From contig JAABQN010000003.1 of NCBI GenBank assembly GCA_011391455.1, positions 1 to 30,478 of the forward strand: 30,478 nucleotides of DNA. Direction: 5' to 3'. Origin of the DNA: Nitrospiraceae bacterium (GTDB lineage Bacteria; Nitrospirota; Nitrospiria; Nitrospirales; Nitrospiraceae). The position numbers and the translations under genes were made by a program. A model generated the notes under the pieces. It was not told the DNA's origin and made no database searches. It saw nothing but the letters and a program-made list of their open reading frames with translations. This document shows positions 7,488 through 15,044 of this stretch, piece by piece. Position 1 is the stretch's first letter. Every line of letters starts with the position of its first letter.

Positions 7488-8192
7488 ATGGCGGAATTCA
7501 CGCAGCCGGCCACGGTGCTTTCGGTCACCGATCTGACCCCCCATGTTCGCCAACTCGTCCTGCTTCCACAAACACAGAAGATTCCGTTCCAACCCGGTCA
7601 GTGGGTTTCGTTGAAGCTACCTGTCGGCCCCAAGCCCCCGCTCAACCGGGCCTATTCACTTGCCGCGCCGAGCACAGCCTCGGGCGAACTCACATTGGTG
7701 TTCGATCGTGTAATGAAGGGGCTGGGATCCGGATATCTCTACACCCTCAAGCCTGGCGATGAGGTCATGCTCTCAGGCCCCTATGGAAACTTCACGCTCC
7801 CGCAGCAACTTGACCGCGACCTCGTATTCATCGCCCGTTACACCGGCCTCGTTCCGATCCGCTGCATGTTGAAACACCTCTATGCGCAGCGACAGATAGC
7901 GACCATTCTCCTCATTGCCGTTGCCCCCGCGGAGGAAGAACTGTTCTTTCATCAGGAACTGCTCACGCTGGCCGTGACCCATCCAGGGTTTCGCTATCTT
8001 CCTTTGGTGGCTGCAGGAGGGGAACAGCAGGGCATCGACCTCACGCTCTCCATGCTCAGGCCGTTGATTGAGGGAATGCCGAAAGTGATTCCGATGCTGT
8101 GCGGCACGAAAGGCTTTGCGCGACCGCTACGAGCCTATTTTGTGGAGGTAGGATATGACCGGAAAGAAGTGAAGATCGAGACGTATGATTGA
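7488..8192 (+). CDS. FAD/NAD-binding ferredoxin-reductase-like oxidoreductase
   Basis: This is a 234-residue flavoprotein of the ferredoxin-NADP reductase superfamily, without its own Fe-S domain. The FAD-binding barrel spans about residues 5-105, with RAYSLAAP (54-61) as the RxYS flavin motif and GPYGNF (98-103). The nucleotide-binding domain follows, with CGTKGFARPLR near residue 201 and the C-terminal ETYD. The normally glycine-rich pyridine-nucleotide loop (GTGxAP) reads ARYTGLVPIR (116-125), so the first glycine is replaced by Tyr. The start is clear: GCAGGAGGGGG lies just before ATG 7488. It sits convergent to the ISC ferredoxin gene, so it might reduce that ferredoxin, but this is only inferred from proximity. 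Confidence 0.85.
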   Translation: MAEFTQPATVLSVTDLTPHVRQLVLLPQTQKIPFQPGQWVSLKLPVGPKPPLNRAYSLAAPSTASGELTLVFDRVMKGLGSGYLYTLKPGDEVMLSGPYGNFTLPQQLDRDLVFIARYTGLVPIRCMLKHLYAQRQIATILLIAVAPAEEELFFHQELLTLAVTHPGFRYLPLVAAGGEQQGIDLTLSMLRPLIEGMPKVIPMLCGTKGFARPLRAYFVEVGYDRKEVKIETYD

Positions 8193-8197
8193 AAAAT

Positions 8198-8278
8198 GTC
8201 ATTGGTCAATGGCCACTGGAAAGTAATCGACCCGGTCCGTTCTCGCTCACGAATGACAAATGACGCTTGACCAGTGAC
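8198..8278. repeat. Imperfect inverted repeat between convergent genes
   Basis: GTCATTGGTCAA (8198-8209) and TTGACCAGTGAC (8267-8278) are inverted copies with one mismatch, in a short spacer between the FNR-like gene and fdx, which converge. More TCATTGG/AATGAC-type words fill the spacer. It could end both transcripts or be an intergenic repeat; no T-run marks an intrinsic terminator. Confidence 0.4.
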
Positions 8279-8287
8279 CTGTTTTCC

Positions 8288-8704
8288 TCAGTGGCCTTCC
8301 TTGACGAGATTCTTATTGACCGCCGGGATTTCGACTACAATATCCTTCGTGCCATTCGGCACACATTGGCAACCGAGCCGTGACTGCAACGTGGTGATCG
8401 GCGCTTGTTCTAGCTGGTCAAACTCATCGTCTGTGCCTTCGTTACAGCTTTCAAGCCCTTGTTTCACAATGACGTGGCAGGTTGAACAGGCACAGACGCC
8501 CCCGCAGACATGTTCCAGTGCAACCCCATTGCCCATCGCCACATCCAGAAGGCTCCCGGGAAGCCCCGTCGGGCCGTAAGGAATCTTGGCTGGGTCGACC
8601 TCAATTTTCGTCACCACACCGCCTGGGCCGATAAAGGTGACGGTATAGGCTTTCCGGGGAAGCTCGTAATCAGTTTTTTCAATATAGGGATTGGTTCCGC
8701 CCAT
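8288..8704 (-). CDS. fdx: ISC-type [2Fe-2S] ferredoxin
   Basis: This is a 138-residue adrenodoxin-like ferredoxin that supplies electrons to Fe-S assembly. Cluster ligands are Cys67, Cys73 and Cys76 (CGGVCACSTCH) and Cys112 (LGCQC), matching the C-x5-C-x2-C...C pattern of ISC ferredoxins; extra cysteines are at 71, 87 and 114. It is about 25 residues longer than E. coli Fdx at the N-terminus. AAAGGA lies about 10 bases before the ATG. In Proteobacteria fdx usually lies downstream of hscA; here it is divergent from iscR across a 148-bp spacer, so both could respond to one regulator. Confidence 0.93.
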   Translation of the reverse strand: MGGTNPYIEKTDYELPRKAYTVTFIGPGGVVTKIEVDPAKIPYGPTGLPGSLLDVAMGNGVALEHVCGGVCACSTCHVIVKQGLESCNEGTDDEFDQLEQAPITTLQSRLGCQCVPNGTKDIVVEIPAVNKNLVKEGH

Positions 8705-8761
8705 ATATCCGTTCCTTTCTCAACTCTCAACCGAACCCAGGCGTATTTTTATGTCACGCTG

Positions 8762-8830
8762 TTGACAGGTTCGAAACCCGCGTGGTACTCTTAGTACGAC
8801 CTTATTGATCGGAGATCATTATAGTCTCCG
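8762..8830 (+). promoter_or_regulatory. iscR promoter region with two candidate operators
   Basis: TTGACA (8762-8767) followed by a weak -10 (TACTCT, 8786-8791) overlaps a perfect inverted repeat GTACT-ctt-AGTAC (8785-8797), similar in layout to the ACT...AGT core bound by Fe-S-IscR. A second inverted repeat CGGAGA-N9-TCTCCG (8810-8830) surrounds TATAGT and lies just before the iscR start. Operator identity is inferred from symmetry and position; no binding matrix was applied. Confidence 0.5.
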
Positions 8831-8852
8831 ACCTTAGCGATCGGCAATAGCA

Positions 8853-9326
8853 ATGTTGAAGATTTCGAAAAAAGCGGATTATGCCCTCATGGCCCTTCAG
8901 CACATTGCTGCTGTCCAGTTTGGCGATGTGACGCCTGGGCGCGTGGTGAATACAAAAGAAATCGCGGAGGAATATAACATCCCCCTCGAGCTGCTGGCCA
9001 AAGTGCTCCAGACCCTTGCCAAGCACGCATTGATCGAGAGCCACAATGGCCCCAAGGGCGGATACCTGTTGGCCAGGCGCGCACACCAAATTACGATCGC
9101 GCAAATTCTCGAAAGCATCGAGGGCCCCTTGGGTATCACCGATTGTTCGCACGAGAAGGATGGAGAGTTGTGCATGCAGCGGGAAAATTGCCATATCCGC
9201 ACACCACTCTTGAAAGTCCAGGACAGCATCGCCCAATTGCTCAATAACATGACCCTGCAAGACATGATGGGTGGCACACCCCTCATTACCATTCAGTCCC
9301 CTGCGGCACAAGGAGTTGAACGATGA
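8853..9326 (+). CDS. iscR: Rrf2-family Fe-S regulator IscR
   Basis: This is a 157-residue Rrf2-type transcription factor. The winged helix-turn-helix covers roughly residues 1-85 (KKADYALMALQHIA, then IPLELLAKVLQTLAK and GPKGGYLLAR). Cys98, Cys107 and Cys113 followed by His114 can hold a [2Fe-2S] cluster. The first gap is 8 residues rather than the 5 of E. coli IscR, so cluster geometry may differ. Being first in the isc operon, it probably represses it when its cluster is loaded. Its stop overlaps the iscS start by 4 bases (ATGA), implying translational coupling. Confidence 0.9.
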   Translation: MLKISKKADYALMALQHIAAVQFGDVTPGRVVNTKEIAEEYNIPLELLAKVLQTLAKHALIESHNGPKGGYLLARRAHQITIAQILESIEGPLGITDCSHEKDGELCMQRENCHIRTPLLKVQDSIAQLLNNMTLQDMMGGTPLITIQSPAAQGVER

Positions 9327-10540
9327 AACTGCCGATTTTCTTGGATAACCATTCCACGACGCCCATGGATCCACGTGTATTGGACACCATGCTCCCCTAC
9401 TTCGTTGAGAAATTCGGGAACGCGGCCAGCCGCAACCATGCCTTCGGGTGGGCTGCGGAAGAAGCCGTCGAACAAGCCCGGAAGCAGATCGCGAAACTGA
9501 TCAAGGCTGATCCGAAAGAGATCGTCTTCACGAGCGGCGCTACCGAATCGGACAACCTAGCGATCAAGGGCGTGCTGGAGATGTACGGGGAGAAGGGCAA
9601 CCATATTATTACCTCCTCCACAGAGCACCGCGCCGTGCTCGATACCGTCAAATCGTTAGAGGGGAAGGGCAAAGCGGCAGTCACCTATCTTTCCGTCGAT
9701 AAATTCGGGATGGTGAATCCCGAAGATGTGCGGAAAGCCATTACAGCAAAAACAATCCTCATCTCCATCATGTTGGCGAACAATGAAATCGGCACGATCA
9801 ACCCCGTCAAGGAGATCGGCAAGATCGCCAAGGAGAAGGGCATCCTCTTCCACTGCGATGCGACGCAAGGCGTCGGCAAGATTCCGGTCGATGTGCAGGA
9901 GATGGGGATTGACCTCATGTCCTTCACGAGCCACAAGATGTACGGACCTAAGGGTGTCGGGGCGCTTTACGTGAGAAAGAAGAATCCGCGGGTTCGTATC
10001 GCGTCGCAAATGGACGGCGGTGGGCACGAGCGTGGCATGCGCTCCGGCACGCTTCCGGTGCCCTTAATTGTGGGATTCGGCAAGGCCTGCGAGCTCTGCG
10101 AGCAGGAGATGGCCAAAGACACCACGCGATTGATTGCGATGCGCGATCGGTTGGAAGCCAGTATCATGAAGGCCCTCGAAGAAAGCTATCTGAACGGCCA
10201 TCCGATCAATCGGCTCCCCGGCAATCTCAATATCTCTTTTGCCTATGTGGAAGGCGAGTCGTTGCTGATGGGCATGAAGGATATCGCCCTCTCGTCCGGT
10301 TCAGCCTGCACCTCGGCCACATTGGAGCCCTCGTATGTGCTCCGCGCGTTGGGGGTCGGGACGGAGCTGGCACATTCCTCGATCCGTTTTGGTCTGGGCC
10401 GTTTCAACACAGACGATGAGATCGACTATACGATCAAGAAGGTGATTGAGGTCGTCACCAAGTTACGTGAAATGTCCCCGCTCTACGAGATGGCAAAAGA
10501 AGGAGTCGATTTGAAATCAGTCCAATGGGCTGCCCACTAG
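9323..10540 (+). CDS. iscS: Cysteine desulfurase IscS
   Basis: This is a 405-residue PLP enzyme that takes sulfur from cysteine and passes it as persulfide to IscU and other acceptors. PLP-site residues are His103 (STEHRAVLD), Asp179 (HCDATQ) and the Schiff-base Lys205 (SHKMYGPKG). The mobile-loop catalytic Cys329 sits in SSGSACTSATLEPS, the long-loop form that marks group I IscS/NifS enzymes. Length matches E. coli IscS (404). The start overlaps the iscR stop. The iscU gene follows after a 48-base AT-rich spacer with a palindrome. Confidence 0.97.
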   Translation: MKLPIFLDNHSTTPMDPRVLDTMLPYFVEKFGNAASRNHAFGWAAEEAVEQARKQIAKLIKADPKEIVFTSGATESDNLAIKGVLEMYGEKGNHIITSSTEHRAVLDTVKSLEGKGKAAVTYLSVDKFGMVNPEDVRKAITAKTILISIMLANNEIGTINPVKEIGKIAKEKGILFHCDATQGVGKIPVDVQEMGIDLMSFTSHKMYGPKGVGALYVRKKNPRVRIASQMDGGGHERGMRSGTLPVPLIVGFGKACELCEQEMAKDTTRLIAMRDRLEASIMKALEESYLNGHPINRLPGNLNISFAYVEGESLLMGMKDIALSSGSACTSATLEPSYVLRALGVGTELAHSSIRFGLGRFNTDDEIDYTIKKVIEVVTKLREMSPLYEMAKEGVDLKSVQWAAH

Positions 10541-10549
10541 CAGCAATTG

Positions 10550-10578
10550 AAAATTTACAATTGTAAATTATAAATTTT
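10550..10578. promoter_or_regulatory. AT-rich palindrome in the iscS-iscU spacer
   Basis: Positions 10552-10569 form a perfect 18-bp palindrome (AATTTACAATTGTAAATT). A competing pair, AAAATTTA (10550-10557) and TAAATTTT (10571-10578), would form an alternative hairpin ending just before the iscU SD (GGAGGG, 10579-10584). It could be a protein-binding site, an mRNA processing hairpin that changes IscS:IscU ratios, or an intergenic repeat. Confidence 0.5.
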
Positions 10579-10588
10579 GGAGGGAACC

Positions 10589-10987
10589 ATGGCCTACAGT
10601 GAAAAAGTCGTCGATCATTTCAATAACCCCCGCAATATGGGGAGCTTCAAGAAGGACGAGGAAGGGGTCGGCACCGGCATGGTCGGAGCCCCGGAGTGCG
10701 GTGACGTCATGAAGCTTCAGATCAAGGTACAAAACGATACGATCGTAGACGCGAAGTTCAAGACCTTCGGCTGCGGCTCCGCGATCGCCAGCTCGAGCCT
10801 CGCCACCGAATGGTTAAAGGGCAAGACGATCGAAGAAGCCCAACAGATCAAGAACACCGACATCGTGCAGGAACTAAATCTGCCGCCTGTGAAAATCCAT
10901 TGCTCCGTGCTTGCCGAGGATGCGATCAAGGCCGCTCTAGCGGACTACCAGAAGAAAGCTGATGGAGCGCTGGCCGACGCGAAGTAA
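10589..10987 (+). CDS. iscU: Fe-S cluster assembly scaffold IscU
   Basis: This is a 132-residue scaffold on which [2Fe-2S] clusters are built before transfer. Ligand residues are Cys37 and Asp39 (APECGD), Cys62 (FGCGSA), and His104-Cys105. The HscA-binding peptide LPPVK (98-102) is intact, consistent with hscA and hscB downstream. I choose ATG 10589, five bases after the GGAGGG SD, because the family starts MAYSEKVVDHF; an in-frame TTG four codons earlier falls inside the spacer palindrome and SD. Confidence 0.97.
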   Translation: MAYSEKVVDHFNNPRNMGSFKKDEEGVGTGMVGAPECGDVMKLQIKVQNDTIVDAKFKTFGCGSAIASSSLATEWLKGKTIEEAQQIKNTDIVQELNLPPVKIHCSVLAEDAIKAALADYQKKADGALADAK

Positions 10988-11008
10988 CGTGAACAAAGGG
11001 AGTGCGCC

Positions 11009-11365
11009 ATGGACACGACGAATGCAGACATTCAAGCTTCGGTGATTACGCTCAGCGAGGCGGCGCTAAAGGAAGTGAAACGCCTCATCAACGTGCAGGG
11101 CCTTACTGAAGGAGGTCTCCGCCTCGGCGTGAAGGGCGGTGGCTGCTCAGGCCTCAGCTACACAATCAACTTCGATGAAAAGATCGGCCAGCACGACCAA
11201 GTCCATGACTTCGACGGTGTGAAAGTCATTGTCGACGCCAAGAGCGCGATTTACCTTCAGGGCACGCAGTTGGATTTTCAAAAAGACCTGATGGGCGGAA
11301 ACTTCAAATTCGTCAATCCGAATGCCGACAAGACCTGTGGCTGTGGAGAGTCCTTCTCGGCATAA
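11009..11365 (+). CDS. iscA: A-type Fe-S carrier IscA
   Basis: This is a 118-residue A-type carrier (HesB/IscA family) that binds an Fe-S cluster or iron and delivers it to apoproteins. The three invariant cysteines are Cys46 (GGGCSGLSY), Cys110 and Cys112 (TCGCGESF). Length is slightly above the usual 107-114 because of an N-terminal extension of about 10 residues. AGGGAG precedes the ATG, and the gap to iscU is 21 bases. Sequence alone cannot fully separate IscA from ErpA; the position in the isc operon favours IscA. Confidence 0.94.
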   Translation: MDTTNADIQASVITLSEAALKEVKRLINVQGLTEGGLRLGVKGGGCSGLSYTINFDEKIGQHDQVHDFDGVKVIVDAKSAIYLQGTQLDFQKDLMGGNFKFVNPNADKTCGCGESFSA

Positions 11366-11395
11366 CGATTATCAGCAGAGCGTCGCAACCGTCCA

Positions 11396-11420
11396 CGGGC
11401 ATGGCAGGCTGCCATGCCCG
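11396..11420 (+). terminator. Hairpin between iscA and hscB (attenuator or processing site)
   Basis: CGGGCATGGCA (11396-11406) and TGCCATGCCCG (11410-11420) form a perfect 11-bp stem with a 3-base loop, followed by TCTTGTC rather than a T-run. In the middle of an operon it could lower hscBA expression relative to iscSUA. An upstream in-frame ATG (11401) lies inside this stem and is an unlikely hscB start. Confidence 0.5.
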
Positions 11421-11442
11421 TCTTGTCAGAAGAGGTAGCGGG

Positions 11443-12159
11443 ATGGACCATCAGCACCGTCACAGCTCAAGTCCTCGTGAGCTGCAGATGGCTCGCAGCA
11501 TGTGTTGGCACTGCCAGTCTGAAGTGTCCGGTGAATACTTCTGTGACCGATGCGTCAAGGTCCAGCCGGTGTCGAAAGAACTCGATTACTTCACCTGCAT
11601 GGGCTTCCCCCGTCGCCTCACGATCGATCCGCGTCAACTGGAAAGCAAGTTCTACGAACTGAGCCGCGCGTTCCACCCGGATTTTTTTCAGAACAAGAGC
11701 GCGGAAGAACAGACCATCAGCCTCGGCAATTCAGCGATGTTGAACACCGCCTACCGCACGCTTCGCGATCCAATTCAACGGGCCGAGTATCTACTGGACC
11801 TGGAGGCCGGCGCCGTGAAAGACATTCGGACTTCGCCCCCGGCTGACCTGTTCGAAGAAATCCTCGAACTTCAAGACACGCTGGACGAGTACCGTGCTGC
11901 CGATCGTGCCTCAGACACCGCAGCCACACTCTGCGCCAAACTTCAGATGGAACGCACGACGCTTGAACGGCGTCAACAGGACATGGAAAACGCTTTGCAA
12001 CAGCTCTTCACACAATGGGATATCCTCCAAGACCGCGGCGAAGCGACTGACCAAACCCGCGCCGAACGCGATCGGATTCTCAAGCATATGCGAGACATCT
12101 TGTCGAACCGCACCTACGTGAAGAACATCGTCAACGACCTCGTCGCCACCATCTCCTAA
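11443..12159 (+). CDS. hscB: Fe-S co-chaperone HscB with N-terminal tetracysteine motif
   Basis: This 238-residue J-domain co-chaperone brings IscU to HscA and stimulates its ATPase. The J-domain carries HPD at residues 78-80 (AFHPDFFQ), and a C-terminal three-helix IscU-binding domain follows. Upstream of the J-domain are Cys21, Cys24, Cys34 and Cys37 (CWHC...CDRC), a zinc-type tetracysteine that E. coli HscB lacks but human HSCB has; the following FFQNKSAEEQ stretch also recalls the human protein. I choose ATG 11443, which has AGAGG nearby; ATG 11488 would still keep the cysteines. The spacing to hscA is only 5 bases. Confidence 0.9.
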   Translation: MDHQHRHSSSPRELQMARSMCWHCQSEVSGEYFCDRCVKVQPVSKELDYFTCMGFPRRLTIDPRQLESKFYELSRAFHPDFFQNKSAEEQTISLGNSAMLNTAYRTLRDPIQRAEYLLDLEAGAVKDIRTSPPADLFEEILELQDTLDEYRAADRASDTAATLCAKLQMERTTLERRQQDMENALQQLFTQWDILQDRGEATDQTRAERDRILKHMRDILSNRTYVKNIVNDLVATIS

Positions 12160-12164
12160 TCACT

Positions 12165-13985
12165 ATGGCCCGTATCGTCGGAATCGACCTCGGCACGACC
12201 AATTCGTTGGTTGCCTATATGGACAAGGGGACCCCGCGCGTGATCGCGGGGCGGAACGAGCGTAATATGGTGCCCTCCGTCGTGGCCATGACCGACAACG
12301 GACTCATCGTCGGCGACCCCGCCAAAGAGCACCTGACCCGCAATCCCGCCCGCACGGTCTATTCCGTGAAACGTTTCATGGGTAAAAGCCTGGCCGATGT
12401 GCAAAGTGAGCTCGCCTATTTTCCTTACACATTCACGGAACAAGGCGGGGTGATCCGTTTCAAACTCGGCGAGAAAACCTATTCGCCGCCGCAGATTTCA
12501 GCCATGATTCTCAAAGAGCTGAAACTTAGGGCCGAAACGCACCTGGGCGAGAGCATTACCAAGGCCGTCATCACCGTCCCTGCCTATTTCAACGACAGTC
12601 AGCGACAAGCCACTAAAGACGCCGGCATGATCGCAGGGCTTGAGGTGTTGCGGATCATTAATGAACCGACCGCTGCCTCGCTAGCCTATGGGCTCCAAGA
12701 AAAGACTCAAGGCACAATTGCCGTCTACGATCTTGGCGGCGGCACCTTCGACATATCGATTCTGAAGCTTAAGAATGGGATTTTCGAAGTCTTGGCCACC
12801 AATGGCGACACGCATCTGGGTGGCGACGACATCGACCGGCTGATCGCTGATCTGTTCATAGATGAGATTCGCGAGCGACATGGCCTCGATCTCCACACCT
12901 ACCCCGACTATATGCAGGCCGTACGCTTGGAAGCCGAACGCACAAAGATTCGACTTTCCGATGTGCTGAAAACGACGGCAACTCTCGACCTGCCTGACGG
13001 CAAAGGTAGATTTACCAGAGAGCTGACGAGAGATCAGCTCGAATCCCTGACGATGGGCCTGATCGAACGCACGCTGGCTCCCTGCCGCAAAGCGCTCAAG
13101 GACGCAGAACTCACTCCTGAGCATATCGATGAAGTGGTGCTTGTCGGAGGGTCCACACGCATGCCGCTCGTTCGGCAACGTGTTCAGGAGTTGTTCGGAA
13201 AGACCCCGCACTGCGAACTGAATCCAGATGAAGTTGTGGCCCTCGGCGCGGCCGTGCAGGCCGATATTTTGAGCGGCGGCACCACCGATATGCTGTTGCT
13301 GGACGTCACCCCGTTATCGCTCGGCATCGAAACCATGGGCGGCGTGATGAGCAGCGTGATCCGGCGGAATACGACCATTCCAGCCGGCGCAAAAGAGATG
13401 TTCACGACCTATGTAGACGGCCAGACCGGCGTGGACATTCATATTCTTCAAGGCGAGCGCGAGCTAGCAAAAGATAATCGAAGCCTGGCGCGCTTCAGAC
13501 TCAAGGTGCCGCCCTTGCCCGCCGGTGTGCCACGTATCGAAGTCACGTTCTTGATCGACGCAAACGGCATTCTCAACGTACTGGCAAAGGATATGCGGAC
13601 GGGACAAAGCCAGTCTATCGAGGTCAAGCCGTCTTACGGTTTGTCGGACAGTGAAGTAGAGCAAATGATCGAAGATTCATTCAAGTTTGCCGCGGATGAT
13701 GTCTCCGCCCGCAAATTAATCGAAGCACGACTGGATGCCGGTGCATTGATTACGACGACGGAGAAATCCCTCCTGGAGGGAGGCCATCTCATCGCATCAG
13801 ACAACATTGCCGCCACTCGTACCGCACTGGCGGCACTGTCCGCTGCCAAAGACGGCACAGATCCGCGCGTCATCCGTGCACGCATGGCGGACCTCGAACA
13901 GGCTGCAAAGCCGTTGACCGTCGCACTCTTAAACGATTCGCTCATGAAGGGCTTGCAGGGGAAAAAGGTCTCAGAGGTCACGTAG
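12165..13985 (+). CDS. hscA: Hsp70-class Fe-S chaperone HscA
   Basis: This 606-residue DnaK-like ATPase binds the LPPVK peptide of IscU and helps release the cluster. The actin-like ATPase domain begins ARIVGIDLGTTNSLVAY and has the phosphate-loop motifs YDLGGGTFDISIL and VVLVGGSTRMPLV. The substrate-binding domain starts near LLLDVTPLSLGIETMGG and ends with a helical lid. Length is close to E. coli HscA (616) and shorter than DnaK, and it lacks the acidic EEVD-like tail, as expected for HscA. It sits between hscB and iscX. Confidence 0.96.
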   Translation: MARIVGIDLGTTNSLVAYMDKGTPRVIAGRNERNMVPSVVAMTDNGLIVGDPAKEHLTRNPARTVYSVKRFMGKSLADVQSELAYFPYTFTEQGGVIRFKLGEKTYSPPQISAMILKELKLRAETHLGESITKAVITVPAYFNDSQRQATKDAGMIAGLEVLRIINEPTAASLAYGLQEKTQGTIAVYDLGGGTFDISILKLKNGIFEVLATNGDTHLGGDDIDRLIADLFIDEIRERHGLDLHTYPDYMQAVRLEAERTKIRLSDVLKTTATLDLPDGKGRFTRELTRDQLESLTMGLIERTLAPCRKALKDAELTPEHIDEVVLVGGSTRMPLVRQRVQELFGKTPHCELNPDEVVALGAAVQADILSGGTTDMLLLDVTPLSLGIETMGGVMSSVIRRNTTIPAGAKEMFTTYVDGQTGVDIHILQGERELAKDNRSLARFRLKVPPLPAGVPRIEVTFLIDANGILNVLAKDMRTGQSQSIEVKPSYGLSDSEVEQMIEDSFKFAADDVSARKLIEARLDAGALITTTEKSLLEGGHLIASDNIAATRTALAALSAAKDGTDPRVIRARMADLEQAAKPLTVALLNDSLMKGLQGKKVSEVT

Positions 13986-14041
13986 CGACGATCCCGTACC
14001 GATGGCGTGGGAGACTTACGACGGGAACATGAGGGGTGGAT

Positions 14042-14254
14042 ATGGATCTGAAGTGGCAAAATACTGAGGATATTGCGATCCGTTTAGTCGAAGAACATCC
14101 CGAGACTGACCCGCTCACAGTTCGATTCACCGACATGCACGCGTGGATCGTGGCACTCCCTGACTTCAAGGACGATCCCAAAAAGTCGAACGAGAAAATT
14201 CTCGAATCGATCCAGATGGCCTGGCACGAAGAATATCAAGACTCGAAATCTTGA
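14042..14254 (+). CDS. iscX: IscX (YfhJ), small acidic ISC regulator
   Basis: This is a 70-residue acidic protein of the IscX family, which binds IscS and iron and tunes cluster synthesis. Family signatures are complete: DLKWQNTEDIA at the start, TVRFTDMHAWI in the middle, and DFKDDPKKSNEKILESIQMAW towards the end. An in-frame GTG two codons earlier overlaps the SD GAGGGG (14031-14036), so ATG 14042 is the better start. As in Proteobacteria it closes the isc operon, here 56 bases after hscA. Confidence 0.93.
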   Translation: MDLKWQNTEDIAIRLVEEHPETDPLTVRFTDMHAWIVALPDFKDDPKKSNEKILESIQMAWHEEYQDSKS

Positions 14255-14388
14255 TTCGTTGAACCTCCCACCTCGAAGTAATACGGAACTCCATCGACCT
14301 CAATAGTATTTCCACGGCCTGCGAGCAGTCTGCAACCTGTAAGCCATTGTAATTCCAGTGTGAGTAAGCGTGACGATGTGACAGGCAA
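14236..14388 (-). CDS. Possible 50-aa small protein convergent with iscX
   Basis: A minus-strand frame from TTG at 14388 to TGA at 14236 gives 50 residues whose C-terminal half (RGNTIEVDGVPYYFEVGG) reads like genuine beta-strand protein rather than random translation. It overlaps the last 19 bases of iscX tail to tail. The start is poor (TTG, weak AGAGAG upstream), so it may be a fragment or not coding. No family is recognised. Confidence 0.25.
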   Translation of the reverse strand: MPVTSSRLLTLELQWLTGCRLLAGRGNTIEVDGVPYYFEVGGSTNQDFES

Positions 14389-14394
14389 GGGAGC

Positions 14395-14444
14395 GGCTCT
14401 CTCTGCAGAGCCAAGCCCCCCTCCCTTTGGGGCATTGTGGAGGG
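14395..14444. repeat. Paired hairpins in the iscX downstream spacer
   Basis: GGCTCT (14395-14400) pairs with AGAGCC (14407-14412), followed by CCCTCC (14419-14424) pairing with GGAGGG (14439-14444). The second uses the same arm sequences as the palindrome at 2107-2132. They lie before the 14500 gene and may act as terminator/attenuator or intergenic repeat. Confidence 0.4.
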
Positions 14445-14499
14445 ACAAAGTATTCGGCATAAATGGGGCTGGATTGATGACTAAACTGGAGCCTCGCCA

Positions 14500-14724
14500 A
14501 TGTCCAAGATCTTGAACATGAGTTCGCACACGAGTGACGAAGAATTGCAGCACATCACGAACTTGTTGCTCTTTCACCTCGTTGAGCGGTGTGGCGGGCA
14601 GATTCAATTTAAGATGGAGGATGCCCATCGAGTTCGTGAAAGCCTGACGACCAAGATGGTGCAGATGCAGGTGGGCGATGAGGTACGGTTGAGAATTATC
14701 GATCGCTTGCCAGAGCTGCAGTAG
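14500..14724 (+). CDS. Hypothetical small protein, 74 aa
   Basis: I do not recognise this family. The 74 residues are soluble and likely helix-rich (DEELQHITNLLLFHLVERCGG, then EDAHRVRESLTTKMVQM), ending in a short strand-like EVRLRIIDRLPEL. GGAG lies about 8 bases before the ATG. There is no signal peptide, and only one cysteine. It stands alone between iscX and an antitoxin gene. Composition is protein-like, but with this length a chance frame is not excluded. Confidence 0.5.
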   Translation: MSKILNMSSHTSDEELQHITNLLLFHLVERCGGQIQFKMEDAHRVRESLTTKMVQMQVGDEVRLRIIDRLPELQ

Positions 14725-14825
14725 AGTTTCTTTCCGAGCTTTACCACGAAGAGGTCTTTCCCTTCACGCCGAAGCTCCTTGCCAAAGGAGTTTCAATTGA
14801 TTCGGTATCGAGGTATACTTTCCCC

Positions 14826-15044
14826 ATGCCGATCAACCTGCCTCTCAAAGACATGACCCTTCAGGAGAAGCTTGCGGTCATGGAATCGATCTGGGAAGAC
14901 CTCGCCCGCACTCCTGAAGCTATTGAGTCCCCTGCCTGGCACAAGGGCATCCTCGACGAACGCCGCCAGCGGCTCGCCGAGGGCACATCTCGATTCACCG
15001 ATTGGGAAACGGCCAAAGCGGACATTCGCAAGAATCTGTCGTGA
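14826..15044 (+). CDS. Addiction-module antitoxin component
   Basis: This 72-residue helical protein matches the 'putative addiction module component' family (unstable antitoxin type): MTLQEKLAVMESIWEDLAR is the typical N-terminal helix and the acidic DWETAKADIRKNLS the typical tail. In intact systems it neutralises a co-encoded ParE/RelE-like toxin. The toxin frame here starts at GTG 15041, overlapping this stop by 4 bases, but it is truncated. The antitoxin is therefore probably orphaned. Confidence 0.85.
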   Translation: MPINLPLKDMTLQEKLAVMESIWEDLARTPEAIESPAWHKGILDERRQRLAEGTSRFTDWETAKADIRKNLS

